A stretch of DNA of 64,000 nt from G963692885 sp964658655 (lineage in GTDB: Bacteria; Acidobacteriota; Terriglobia; Terriglobales; Acidobacteriaceae), in the NCBI GenBank assembly GCA_964658655.1, contig CAZZZL010000011.1, positions 1 to 64,000 on the forward strand, in the 5' to 3' direction. A program made the position numbers and the translations under genes. A model generated the notes under the pieces. That model saw only the letters and a program-made list of their open reading frames with translations, was not told the DNA's origin and ran no database searches. Shown here piece after piece: positions 52,406 through 61,619 of this stretch. Each line of letters starts with the position of its first letter. Position 1 is the stretch's first letter.

Positions 52406-53769
52406 GAATTGCTTATCTTGAATGCTTCGCCGGTATCGCCGGTGATATGTTTCTTGGTGCCCTGGTCGATGCCGGTGTCGAGCCGGCTCTGCTGCAGGCC
52501 GCTGCCGACTCTCTGAAACTTGGTGTGCAACTTGAATTTAAGAAGGTCGATCGCAGCGGCATCCAGTCCACGAAGGCCCGAGTTCTACTGAACGGAGTCC
52601 AAGCTGAGGACGCTGGTGATGTCCAGGGCCATGTCCATGAGCACGCCGAAACGCACGAGCACTCGCATACGCACGTCGACGATCAAGGCCATTCTCATAC
52701 CCACACCCACTCGCATTCGCATAGTCATGAGCATGTGCACGGACGCAGTCTGTCAGAGATCCGTCACCTGATCGGCCACGCATCGATCACAGCGCGGGCC
52801 AAAGAGATCGCATTGCTGGCGTTCAATCGGCTTGGTACTGCAGAGGCAAAAATTCACGGCATGCCGATCGAGAATGTTCATTTCCACGAAGTCGGCGCGG
52901 TGGATGCCATCATTGATATCGTCTGTGGCGCAGTGGGCGCTGATGCCCTCGATGTCGATGCATGGTACTGCTCCTCTATCAATACAGGCTCAGGATTTGT
53001 GGATTGTGCACACGGCCGCTTTCCCGTTCCAGCGCCCGCGACGCTTGAACTTCTGCAGGGCATGCCGGTTTACAGTGAAGGCCCTGCCAAAGAGATGACC
53101 ACTCCGACCGGCGCAGCACTGGTGAGCGCGCTTTCCTGCCGGTTTGAGCCAGTGAAAGCATTACGCAGTGACCGGACAGGCTATGGAGCGGGTTCCCGCA
53201 ATCCGGAACGATTTCCCAACGTGCTGCGTCTCCGTGTCGGCACTACCGAAACCGTTAGCGATGCACAGGAGACCAGTTCCGATCTAAACGATACAGTCAC
53301 TGTGCTTGAATGCGCGATTGATGACGGCACGCCCGAGCTTCTGGCGCATTCTGCTCAACTCGTGATGGAGCATGGCGCCCTCGACGTCATGCAGCAGCCC
53401 GCGGCAATGAAGAAGGGGCGCCTCGGAACGTTGTTCACAGTCATCTGCAGGCCCGCAGACGCGGACCACATGAACCACCTGCTTTTACGCGAGACCTCGA
53501 CGCTGGGCATTCGTTTTCGTAATGAACAGCGGACAATCCTGCAGCGGAGCATCGTAGACGTGTCTACTGATTACGGTGTCATCCGCGTGAAAGTCGGCAG
53601 CAGTAATGACCAGATTGTCAATACTGCGCCCGAGTTTGAGGATTGCCGCAAAGCAGCCGTAACGCATAACGTTCCGCTTAAGCAAGTGATGCAGGCCGCT
53701 CTTATCGCCTATGCCATGCAGGCCCAAACTGATTCAGACGCTCACCACGTCGCTGCAGGTTTCCGATGA
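52402..53769 (+). CDS. larC: LarC, nickel insertion cyclometallase
   Basis: 455 residues as one continuous reading frame; in Lactiplantibacillus the same protein needs a ribosomal frameshift. It inserts nickel into the dithio pincer nucleotide. Family motifs: LECFAGIAGDMFLGALVDAG at the N-terminus, VHFHEVGAVDAIIDIVCGAV, TGAALVSAL, and the C-terminal DUF111 half with ECAIDDGTPELLAHSAQLVMEHGALDVMQQPAAMKKGR. A linker at residues 77-113 has 16 His in 37 residues (HSHTHTHSHSHSHEH and similar), a likely nickel store. ATGA overlaps join it to larE and larB. Confidence 0.94.
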   Translation: MRIAYLECFAGIAGDMFLGALVDAGVEPALLQAAADSLKLGVQLEFKKVDRSGIQSTKARVLLNGVQAEDAGDVQGHVHEHAETHEHSHTHVDDQGHSHTHTHSHSHSHEHVHGRSLSEIRHLIGHASITARAKEIALLAFNRLGTAEAKIHGMPIENVHFHEVGAVDAIIDIVCGAVGADALDVDAWYCSSINTGSGFVDCAHGRFPVPAPATLELLQGMPVYSEGPAKEMTTPTGAALVSALSCRFEPVKALRSDRTGYGAGSRNPERFPNVLRLRVGTTETVSDAQETSSDLNDTVTVLECAIDDGTPELLAHSAQLVMEHGALDVMQQPAAMKKGRLGTLFTVICRPADADHMNHLLLRETSTLGIRFRNEQRTILQRSIVDVSTDYGVIRVKVGSSNDQIVNTAPEFEDCRKAAVTHNVPLKQVMQAALIAYAMQAQTDSDAHHVAAGFR

Positions 53770-54575
53770 GGTCCGACGTACTACTTTCTCTTCTCGAACA
53801 GGTGAAGTCCGGAGCCACTTCACCACACACCGCAGCAGAGCAGTTATCGCAGATATCTGTAGAGGACGCCGGCTTCGCCAAGATCGACCATCACCGGTCG
53901 CTGCGTATCGGTATGCCTGAGGTGATCTACGCAGCCGGTAAAACTCCGGAGCAGGTCGCCGAGATTTTTCTTCGCATGTCGCGCTCAGGCGAAAGTGTTC
54001 TGGCCACGCGAGCCTCTTCGGATGCGTGGCATGCGGTGCATCGAGCGGTACCCGAAGCTGTGTATCACACGATGGCAAGGATCATCGGACTCAAGGGTAA
54101 TGCAGCGCTGCCGCAAGCCCGTAAAATTGCCGTCGTCAGCGCCGGCACCAGCGATATGCCGGTTGCCGAAGAAGCCGCATTGACAGCGGAGTACATGGGC
54201 ATAGACGTTGACCGGGTGTATGACGTCGGCGTAGCCGGTCTGCATAGAATCCTTGCGCAACAGAACCTGTTACGAACTGCGAGTGCCGTGATCGTCTGCG
54301 CCGGTATGGAAGGCGCGCTGCCAAGCGTGGTCGGTGGGCTGGTCGGCGTCCCGGTCATCGCTGTTCCAACCAGTGTTGGCTATGGCGCTGCGTTTGGCGG
54401 AGTGGCTGCGCTGCTTGGCATGTTGAACTCCTGCTCCCCCAATGTGACAGTCGTCAATATCGATAACGGATTTGGTGCGGCCTACATCGCCACGATGATT
54501 GCCCGTGCGGGATGCGCATCCGAAGAACATGAAGCCCTAGATTCGCCGGAGATGATGCAGTCCATTGATTCTTGA
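53766..54575 (+). CDS. larB: LarB, pyridinium biscarboxylic acid mononucleotide synthase
   Basis: 269 residues, related to AIR carboxylase (PurE). It carboxylates nicotinic acid adenine dinucleotide and cleaves it to the pyridinium biscarboxylate mononucleotide, the first step of the Ni-pincer pathway. Family features: ARKIAVVSAGTSDMPVAEEAALTAEYMGIDVDRVYDVGVAGLHR and AVIVCAGMEGALPSVVGGLVGVPVIAVPTSVGYGAAFGGVAALLGMLNSCSPNVTVVNIDNGFGAAY. Length is normal. It overlaps larC by 4 bp and the heme oxygenase gene by 11 bp. Confidence 0.94.
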   Translation: MRSDVLLSLLEQVKSGATSPHTAAEQLSQISVEDAGFAKIDHHRSLRIGMPEVIYAAGKTPEQVAEIFLRMSRSGESVLATRASSDAWHAVHRAVPEAVYHTMARIIGLKGNAALPQARKIAVVSAGTSDMPVAEEAALTAEYMGIDVDRVYDVGVAGLHRILAQQNLLRTASAVIVCAGMEGALPSVVGGLVGVPVIAVPTSVGYGAAFGGVAALLGMLNSCSPNVTVVNIDNGFGAAYIATMIARAGCASEEHEALDSPEMMQSIDS

Positions 54576-55155
54576 TCGGCTGAAACGAGAGACCTCCGAA
54601 CTTCACCTGGCAACGGAAGCCGCCATGCCTTTTAATGATCCTACGTTTGACTTGACCGCATATCGCCGGCTATTGCTGCGCACCTATGGATTTTTCGCCA
54701 CGTGGGAAAATGCGGCTTCGCATGTAGAAGATCCAGCCATCAAGTCGCTGCTTCAGGATCGATCCCGTCTGAAGGACCTTCAATACGATCTTCAGTGGCT
54801 TGAAGAGCCACTACCAGGCGAAGTGTTGCCGATGGACCGTTTGCCGGACTTCAGCAGTCCGGCAAATCTGCTGGGCTCCATGTACGTCACCGAGGGATCG
54901 ACCCTTGGAGGACAGGTGATTGCGCGAATGCTTGAAAGAAAGCTTGAGCTCGCACACGGTAATGGTAATTCTTTTTTTGTTGGACATGGCCCGGCGACCG
55001 GGAACCGCTGGAAAGCGTTCTGCCGATTTCTCGTCGACTGGTCCAGCGCTCATCCTGGCGCAGAAGACGCGATGGTCCGCGCAGCGTGCAAGACTTTTGA
55101 AGCTTACAAATCCTGGGTCGGCAGCACCGTTAAACAGGGGGCCGCGCCGCTATGA
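54565..55155 (+). CDS. bphO: Biliverdin-producing heme oxygenase
   Basis: 196 residues including an initial TTG (54565) that lies inside the end of larB; no ATG lies before residue 21. The fold is heme-oxygenase-like: LHLATE near the N-terminus with the proximal His at position 14, then RRLLLRTYGFFATWE, and the distal helix NLLGSMYVTEGSTLGGQVIARML with the G-x-x-Y/W-V-x-E-G-S-x-L-G-G pattern of bacterial heme oxygenases. It opens haem to biliverdin, the chromophore for the bacteriophytochrome whose gene starts in the last four bases (ATGA). Confidence 0.9.
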   Translation: MILDRLKRETSELHLATEAAMPFNDPTFDLTAYRRLLLRTYGFFATWENAASHVEDPAIKSLLQDRSRLKDLQYDLQWLEEPLPGEVLPMDRLPDFSSPANLLGSMYVTEGSTLGGQVIARMLERKLELAHGNGNSFFVGHGPATGNRWKAFCRFLVDWSSAHPGAEDAMVRAACKTFEAYKSWVGSTVKQGAAPL

Positions 55156-57428
55156 GCGTAACGCAGGCCCAGTTGACTTCGTGTGACCGCGAACCAATTC
55201 ATGTACCGGGGAGTATTCAGCCGCACGGGTTTCTTCTGGCGTTGGACTTAAACACTTTGAGTGTGCAGGCCGCCAGCGAAACAGCTGTAACGTATCTTGG
55301 CAAGCCCTTGTCTGAGATCATCGGTCGCACAGTCGGCGAATTGCTTGACGCCGATTTTCGTCGGCAGTTTGAACAGCGCATTACGATCGTTAAGGAGACT
55401 TTTCAAGCGCGCTGGCTGTTCACCATGGCGCTGCCAGGCGTTTCGTGCGCGGATGAGTTTGAAGTGATTGCTCACCTGACGAACGAGGAAGTTATTTTGG
55501 AATTCGAACGCATATCAGGATCATTTGATTTCCAATCGCTTGATGCCGAGCTCTACAAAATCATAGCGGACACGCAGACGCTTGGATCTGCCGAGCAGAT
55601 AGGCGAGCTCGCGGTGCGGGAGATTCGCCGCATTACCGGCTTCGATCGAACACTCATGTATCGTTTCGACGCGGATGGACACGGCACCACGATTGCCGAA
55701 GTCACGAATGAACGGTTGCCTTCCTATCTACATCTTCGCTTTCCGGCTTCTGACATTCCTGTTCAGGCGCGCCGTCTCTATGTCATGAACCGCATCAGGA
55801 TCATCCCCGATGTGGACTACACACCATCGGTCATAGTTTCAGGTGAGGTGCCGGGCGATATGCCGGCGTCCATCGATCTTTCGGGGTCTGTGCTGCGCAG
55901 TGTCTCGCCTGTCCATCGCGAATACATGCGGAATATGGGCACGCGCAGTTCGATGTCCATCTCAGTTGTGATAAACAACCAGTTGTGGGGCCTCATTTCC
56001 TGCCATCATGCCACCCCGAGGTTTGTCCCGTTTCGTTTACGCTCAGCTTGCGAATTCCTGGTGCAGATACTTTCCACGCAGCTCGCAGCGCAACTACGCG
56101 CGGCGGAATTATCAAAGACGATTCAACTTAAGAGCGTGCAGCAGAGGCTGCTGACGCATATGGCGGCGGAGGAGTCCTACATCGACGGGCTTGCAAGGTA
56201 TCCGGATGACCTGCTGGAACTGACCGAAGCGAATGGCGCTGCGATCGTCGTCGGCGAGACATGCCGACTGATCGGGAGCACCCCTTCAAAGGATGAGGTG
56301 TTGTCGCTCGCAGCCTTCTTCGAAAAGCGAGGACATGATGACAGTTTTTCAACGGATCAGTCAGCCACGCTATTGCCTGAAGCCGCAGCCTGGAATGCGA
56401 GCGCGAGCGGTGTGCTCGCCATTTTCATTTCCAAAATTCATCGTACGGTCGTCTTGTGGTTCCGGCCGGAGCTGGTCAAAACAGTGAAGTGGGCTGGGAA
56501 TCCCGCCAAGCCGATGGAGGCAGAGGGCGACAACAAGATTCAGCCCAGGCACTCGTTCGCGGAGTGGTCCGAGAGCGTTCGCGGTCGCTCGGCACCGTGG
56601 TCGCAAGAGGTGCTTGCAGCGGCCGGCGAACTGCGTATGGCCATCCTCGAAGTGGTGCTTAAGCAGGCGGAAGAAATGGCCGACATGGCAAATAATCTCC
56701 GCTCGGCGAACCAGGAACTCGAAGCCTTTTCCTACTCGGTTTCACACGACCTCCGTGCTCCGTTCCGGCACATCACGGGCTTCTCACAGCTGCTGCTCGA
56801 ACTGGAAGCTGACAGCCTTTCGCCCACGGGGAAACGGTATGTCAATACAATCGTTGATTCGGCAAAGTTCGCCGGCCAGTTAGTCGATAGCCTGTTGAAC
56901 TTTTCACGCATAGCCCGTTCAAGCATGACCCTGATGCCTGTAGATTTGCATTCGGTATTTGAGGAGCAGTGGCACGATCTGATGAGCGTTGAGGGCGCCG
57001 GCCGATCCATCGAGTATGCGTTGGGGCAACTTCCGATAGTGCGCGGCGATCTTACCCTGCTGCGACAGGTTGCCCGGAATCTGCTTTCCAATGCGGTCAA
57101 ATATACGCGAAACAGGCCGATCGCGCATGTCACCGTGTCCTCCGTAGTGAAAGGGCTGGAGCATGTCATCAGCATCGCCGACGACGGAGCAGGCTTTGAT
57201 CAGGCATACGAAGGAAAACTGTTCGGCGTCTTCCAGCGTTTACATCGTAGCGAAGACTTTGAGGGGACTGGTATAGGGCTTGCGAATGTCCGTAGAATCA
57301 TTTCGAGACATGGTGGCAGGACCTGGGCGACAGGCCAGGTAGGTGTGGGTGCAACATTCTTTTTCACGCTGCCGGCTACGGTCGTTGCGACCGATGAGCC
57401 CGACGCGCTGACCGAAGAAACGCCATGA
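55152..57428 (+). CDS. bphP: Bacteriophytochrome histidine kinase
   Basis: 758 residues: PAS (about 10-115), GAF (about 130-300), PHY (about 320-500), HisKA and HATPase. Cys11 (TSCDREPIHVPGSIQPHG) is where BphPs attach biliverdin covalently. The GAF domain has PASDIPVQARRLY (about 199-211) and SVSPVHREYMRNMG with the chromophore-contacting His; the PHY tongue has WFRPE. The kinase has SYSVSHDLRAPFRHI (H near 532), SNAVKYT and EGTGIGLANVRRIISRHGG. It should switch between red- and far-red-absorbing states. Next to it are a heme oxygenase and two receiver proteins. Confidence 0.95.
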   Translation: MSVTQAQLTSCDREPIHVPGSIQPHGFLLALDLNTLSVQAASETAVTYLGKPLSEIIGRTVGELLDADFRRQFEQRITIVKETFQARWLFTMALPGVSCADEFEVIAHLTNEEVILEFERISGSFDFQSLDAELYKIIADTQTLGSAEQIGELAVREIRRITGFDRTLMYRFDADGHGTTIAEVTNERLPSYLHLRFPASDIPVQARRLYVMNRIRIIPDVDYTPSVIVSGEVPGDMPASIDLSGSVLRSVSPVHREYMRNMGTRSSMSISVVINNQLWGLISCHHATPRFVPFRLRSACEFLVQILSTQLAAQLRAAELSKTIQLKSVQQRLLTHMAAEESYIDGLARYPDDLLELTEANGAAIVVGETCRLIGSTPSKDEVLSLAAFFEKRGHDDSFSTDQSATLLPEAAAWNASASGVLAIFISKIHRTVVLWFRPELVKTVKWAGNPAKPMEAEGDNKIQPRHSFAEWSESVRGRSAPWSQEVLAAAGELRMAILEVVLKQAEEMADMANNLRSANQELEAFSYSVSHDLRAPFRHITGFSQLLLELEADSLSPTGKRYVNTIVDSAKFAGQLVDSLLNFSRIARSSMTLMPVDLHSVFEEQWHDLMSVEGAGRSIEYALGQLPIVRGDLTLLRQVARNLLSNAVKYTRNRPIAHVTVSSVVKGLEHVISIADDGAGFDQAYEGKLFGVFQRLHRSEDFEGTGIGLANVRRIISRHGGRTWATGQVGVGATFFFTLPATVVATDEPDALTEETP

Positions 57429-57447
57429 GATCGACTGAGGAGAGTAC

Positions 57448-57909
57448 GTGTTAAAGCCCATATTGTTGGTCGAGGACAATCCACGCGACCTGGAATTAAG
57501 CCTGGCGGCGCTTGAGAAGAGCAAGCTCGCGAATGAAGTCATCGTGGCACGCGATGGGGAGGAAGCACGCGATTATCTTTTCCGGAGAGGCGAGCATCAC
57601 GATCGTTCCACCGGTCTGCCTGCAGTCGTATTGCTCGATCTGAAGCTGCCGAAAATCGATGGTCTGGAACTGCTCGCGATGATCCGTCAGGACGAAGCGC
57701 TGTCTAATCTGCCGGTCGTCATGCTGACATCGTCACGCGAAGAACGCGACGTCATCAGCAGCTACAAGTTGAAGGTCAACGCTTTTGTGGTGAAGCCGGT
57801 AGAGTTCAGTGAGTTTATACAAGCTATCCAGGACCTGGGCGTATTCTGGGCCGTTCTGAATGAGCCGCCGCCAGGCAGTCTGAGGGTCTTTCGCGATGGA
57901 AGTGTCTAG
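57448..57909 (+). CDS. Single-domain response regulator (Rcp1/CheY-like)
   Basis: 153 residues, GTG 57448 with GGAG upstream. Receiver only: acidic pair E9-D10 (VEDN), phosphoacceptor D64 in VVLLDLKLPKIDG, the Thr/Ser of MLTSSREERD, and the Lys in VVKPVEF. The RDYLFRRGEHHDR loop is typical of the Rcp-type regulators paired with phytochromes. It has no output domain, so it must pass the signal on to another protein. The gene begins 19 bp after bphP and ends 14 bp inside the next gene. Confidence 0.93.
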   Translation: MLKPILLVEDNPRDLELSLAALEKSKLANEVIVARDGEEARDYLFRRGEHHDRSTGLPAVVLLDLKLPKIDGLELLAMIRQDEALSNLPVVMLTSSREERDVISSYKLKVNAFVVKPVEFSEFIQAIQDLGVFWAVLNEPPPGSLRVFRDGSV

Positions 57910-59431
57910 GCCCGCGCAGTCTACAGGCGGTCGCAATGTCGACCTGTTAATCCTCGAAGACAACGCGATGGATGTCGAGCTCGCACTTGCCCATCTTGGA
58001 AAGGCGGGCTTCGGAGTCAATGCTTTTGTTGCTACGACCCGGCAGGAGTTTGTTGATCTTCTTGAGGCCCGTAATTATGACCTGATCCTTTCTGACTATG
58101 CTCTCCCTGACTTCGATGGCGCGACTGCGCTGCGCATGGCGAAGTCACGTTTTCCCCGCGTGCCAGTCATCGTTGTTTCTGGACGCCTCGGAGAAGAGAT
58201 CGCTATCGATACGCTGCACCTCGGAGCGACCGACTATGTTTTGAAGCAGCGCATTGAACGCCTGGTTCCTGCAGTTAAGCGAGCGCTTGCCGAGGCAGAT
58301 GAACATGCCACACGGCTCCGCGCCGAGGCGCGTGCACGCGAGAGCGAGGACCGCTTTCAACAGCTCACCAATAACCTGCCGCAGATGGTCTGGACCACGG
58401 ATAACTACGGCAACATCACTTACGCAAACGATGCGTGGCAGCGCGCTATCCCGGCAAACATCAAGCACTGGCGTGATCCATCCATCCTGCACCCCGATGA
58501 TCTGAACCGCTGCGTTGAGGCTGCCAAAGTGGCCGGCCGCACCCGTCAGCCCTTTTCAATAGAGTGCCGGTACCTGCACCAGGGCGACGGTATCTATCAC
58601 TGGAGCCTGCTGAGGGCGGTTCCCTTTGACAGCTCTGAAGGCACACCTGCATGGCTGGGTACGGCTACCGATCTGCATGAACAGAAGCTGCGTGAAGAGT
58701 CCTTCCGCACCGCGGAGAAACTCGCCGTCACCGGGCGAATGGCAGCGTCGATTGCGCATGAGATCAACAATCCGCTTGAATCGCTCATGAACCTGGTTTT
58801 TCTTTTGCAGGCAGATCAGCAGATAGCCGGCAATGCTCGCAAGTATCTGGATATGGCTGAGCAGGAACTGGAGCGCGTTTCGCTCATCGTCAAGAAGACG
58901 CTGCAGTTTTATCGCGAACCCGAGACGGTTTCCCAGGTCGATGCCCTCGAGTTATTTGAAGGCGTGATCCACATGTTCCAGGGTCGACTGAGTGGCAAGA
59001 AGATTCAGATCGAGGCAATCGTACCTGATAAAGTTACGTTTACAGCAGTGTCCGGTGAAATTCGACAGGTCATTGTGAATCTTGTAGCGAATTCGATTGA
59101 CGCTGTCGAAACCGAGGGTCGCATCGAACTCCATGCGCGGACATATCTGCAGGAAACCTTCGAGGGCCAGGGCCGGCGTGCGATGGCTGAGTTGACGGTG
59201 ACTGACAACGGCATCGGCATTACCCATGAACAGGCGGAACAACTTTTTCAACCCTTCGTTTCAACCAAGGGCGCGCACGGAACGGGTCTTGGCCTATGGG
59301 TATCGCGGGGCCTGGTTGAGAAAAACGGTGGAACACTCCAGCTTGAAACTCGCCGACAGGATGGCGCCTCGACGACAGTCGCCACCACCCTTCTGCCGGT
59401 GGAAGCTATCGAAGCTGGCGGCGATACTTAG
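57896..59431 (+). CDS. Receiver-PAS-histidine kinase hybrid
   Basis: 511 residues: an N-terminal receiver domain (about 16-135; LILEDNAMDVELALAHL, LILSDYALPDFDG), a PAS domain (about 150-270; LPQMVWTTDNYGNITYAND), a HisKA helix with AASIAHEINNPLESL (H288), and HATPase with NLVANSIDAVETEG, DNGIGITHEQ and GTGLGLWVSRGLVEKNGG. A receiver in front of a kinase can be driven by another kinase, so BphP may signal through this protein. No DNA-binding domain is present anywhere in the cassette. The gene overlaps the regulator by 14 bp and is the last of the operon. Confidence 0.93.
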   Translation: MEVSRPAQSTGGRNVDLLILEDNAMDVELALAHLGKAGFGVNAFVATTRQEFVDLLEARNYDLILSDYALPDFDGATALRMAKSRFPRVPVIVVSGRLGEEIAIDTLHLGATDYVLKQRIERLVPAVKRALAEADEHATRLRAEARARESEDRFQQLTNNLPQMVWTTDNYGNITYANDAWQRAIPANIKHWRDPSILHPDDLNRCVEAAKVAGRTRQPFSIECRYLHQGDGIYHWSLLRAVPFDSSEGTPAWLGTATDLHEQKLREESFRTAEKLAVTGRMAASIAHEINNPLESLMNLVFLLQADQQIAGNARKYLDMAEQELERVSLIVKKTLQFYREPETVSQVDALELFEGVIHMFQGRLSGKKIQIEAIVPDKVTFTAVSGEIRQVIVNLVANSIDAVETEGRIELHARTYLQETFEGQGRRAMAELTVTDNGIGITHEQAEQLFQPFVSTKGAHGTGLGLWVSRGLVEKNGGTLQLETRRQDGASTTVATTLLPVEAIEAGGDT

Positions 59432-59518
59432 CCGCTTGTGACCTTGAGGAAGGTGCGGCCGCGATATTCCGAACATGCCTACGCACTTCCTGTGGCATGG
59501 TGTATCGTCGTCGAATGT

Positions 59519-59547
59519 TTGACACAGTAAGCCTGTTGAATTGAATG
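59519..59547 (+). promoter_or_regulatory. Weak candidate promoter for the CocE-type gene
   Basis: TTGACA (59519-59524) with a 17-bp spacer to TGAATG (59542-59547), about 40 bp upstream of the gene. The -35 is perfect but the -10 is poor. The stretch is distinctly A/T-rich relative to its surroundings. Confidence 0.3.
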
Positions 59548-59586
59548 TTTAATTACACTTTTTAGTTTGAAGGGAAGATTCTGGAC

Positions 59587-61530
59587 ATGCGGTTGATCAG
59601 GCAGGGCGCGATATTCATCGTGCCCGCAACACTTTGCTTTCTTGCCGCGTTATCGGGCATCGCCCAGGATCCCGCACAGCCCCCGGCTGAAGACTACGTC
59701 AAGGCACACTACACAAAGTATGAATACAGGATCCCGATGCGTGACGGGGTCAAGCTGTTTACGTCCGTCTACGTGCCGAAAGACATGTCGATCACCTATC
59801 CGATCATGATGGATCGCACGCCCTATTCTGTCGCCCCGTATGGTGAAGATCAGTACAAGAAGAGCCTTGGCCCGTCGGACGAATTTGAGAAGGCCGGTTA
59901 CATCTTTGTCTACCAGGATGTACGCGGCCGATACGAGTCGGAAGGCGAGTTTATCGAGATGCGTCCGCACATCGATAACAAGTCTTCCTCGAAGGATGTC
60001 GACGACGCCTCAGACATGTATGACTCGGTTGAATATCTTCTGAAGCATTTGCCGGATAACAATGGGAAGGTCGGCATCTGGGGCATTTCCTACCCCGGTT
60101 TTTACACCTCCGCGAGCATCATCGATTCGCATCCAGCCATCAAGGCAGCCAGTCCCCAGGCGCCGATGACAAATCTTTTTATGGGCGATGATGCTTATCA
60201 TGGTGGCGCATTCATGCTCGCGGCCAACTTTGGCTTCTACGCAAATTTCCTTCCGCAGAAGAATCCCATCAGCGCAGTCGATGCTGAAAAGGTGATCCCG
60301 TTCGATGCCGGGACACCGGACGACTACGAGTTTTATCTCAAGGCTGGCGCGACTGAAAACCTGGCCACCCACTATCTCAAGAATGGGAACTGGCTCTTCA
60401 ATGACCAGCTCCATCACACCACGTACGACGATTACTGGAAGGCCCGCAACCTTGCCCCGCATATGAAGAATGTTCACTGCGCCGTGATGGTTGTCGGTGG
60501 CTGGTATGACGCTGAGGATCTTTCCGGCCCGTGGAGAACCTGGGAATCCATCGGCAAATTAAACCCTGGAACAGTGGACACCATTGTCGAGGGGCCGTGG
60601 GTGCATGGCGGCTGGGCGCGCTCTGACGGCGATCACCTAGGCGACGCAACCTTCAATGCGAAGACGGGTGAGTATTTTCGGAAGAACATCCAGTTTCCGT
60701 TTTTCGAGTATTACCTCAAAGGCAAGGGTGACGCGCTGCCGAAAGCTTATATGTTTGAGACCGGCACAAATGTGTGGCGTAAATACGACGCGTGGCCGCC
60801 GAAGAACGCCGCGACAAAGACGCTTTATTTTCATGCAGACGGCAAGCTCTCCTTCGAGCCGCCGACCGCTGCAGAAGCTTCGGCGAGCAGGTTCGATGCA
60901 TATGTAAGTGACCCTGCTCACCCAGTGCCCTTCGTCGATTACACGACGGACACTGTTCCGCAGCGCTACATGGTCGATGACCAGCGTTTCGCTTCGCGAC
61001 GTCCGGATGTGCTGGTGTATGAAACCGAACCGCTCGAGGAAGACGTGACCATAGCTGGTCCTATCACGCCGAAGCTAAAGATTGCATCGAGCTCGACTGA
61101 CGCGGATTTTGTCGTGAAGCTGATCGACGTTTATCCGAACGATTATCCGGATGCACCCGAAACCTCGACCGGCAATAAGCGGATACTGAGTGCTCCTCCG
61201 CTGCATATGGGCGGCTATCAGCAATTGCTGCGCGGCGAACCCATGCGTGCAAAGTTTCGCGAAAGTTGGGAGAAGCCTTCAGCCTTGAAGCCTGGCGAGA
61301 CGACCGAGGTCGACTTCAGCATGCCTGACCTCGACCACACTTTCCGGCAGGGCCATCGCATCATGGTGCAGGTGCAGAGCTCCTGGTTTCCGCTCGTCGA
61401 TCGAAACCCACAGACTTTTGTCGATATCCCGCATGCCCTCCCGAAAGATTTTGTAAAGGCTACAGAACAGATCTATCGCGCACCAGATGCGGCTTCCGGC
61501 GTGGACGTGATGGTCGTGCCGCAGCCGTAG
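59587..61530 (+). CDS. Secreted CocE/NonD family hydrolase (S15-type)
   Basis: 647 residues; signal peptide of about 26 residues. Alpha/beta-hydrolase: the nucleophile S168 in GIWGISYPGFYTS, YQDVRGRYESEGEF before it, and a C-terminal jelly-roll domain (about 420-640) with VDDQRFASRRPDVLVYETEPLEEDVTIAGP and RQGHRIMVQVQSSWFPL, the S15 C-terminal pattern. Relatives are glutaryl-7-ACA acylases, cocaine esterase and alpha-amino-acid ester hydrolases. The substrate is probably an ester or amide with an acyl or amino-acyl group. A 155-bp gap separates it from the lar/bph operon. Confidence 0.88.
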   Translation: MRLIRQGAIFIVPATLCFLAALSGIAQDPAQPPAEDYVKAHYTKYEYRIPMRDGVKLFTSVYVPKDMSITYPIMMDRTPYSVAPYGEDQYKKSLGPSDEFEKAGYIFVYQDVRGRYESEGEFIEMRPHIDNKSSSKDVDDASDMYDSVEYLLKHLPDNNGKVGIWGISYPGFYTSASIIDSHPAIKAASPQAPMTNLFMGDDAYHGGAFMLAANFGFYANFLPQKNPISAVDAEKVIPFDAGTPDDYEFYLKAGATENLATHYLKNGNWLFNDQLHHTTYDDYWKARNLAPHMKNVHCAVMVVGGWYDAEDLSGPWRTWESIGKLNPGTVDTIVEGPWVHGGWARSDGDHLGDATFNAKTGEYFRKNIQFPFFEYYLKGKGDALPKAYMFETGTNVWRKYDAWPPKNAATKTLYFHADGKLSFEPPTAAEASASRFDAYVSDPAHPVPFVDYTTDTVPQRYMVDDQRFASRRPDVLVYETEPLEEDVTIAGPITPKLKIASSSTDADFVVKLIDVYPNDYPDAPETSTGNKRILSAPPLHMGGYQQLLRGEPMRAKFRESWEKPSALKPGETTEVDFSMPDLDHTFRQGHRIMVQVQSSWFPLVDRNPQTFVDIPHALPKDFVKATEQIYRAPDAASGVDVMVVPQP

Positions 61531-61619
61531 CCGGGCCCGCCCCGAAAGGCGTCTGCCACAAAATGCGCATGGTGCCGTACTATAAACGGTTGCCATTCTA
61601 TTTGGGCGGCAGGCGACGC

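Noticed and set aside
52620..52745. Repetitive CAC/CAT tract as a possible DNA repeat element
   Set aside because: It is in frame and codes for the His-rich nickel tract of LarC.
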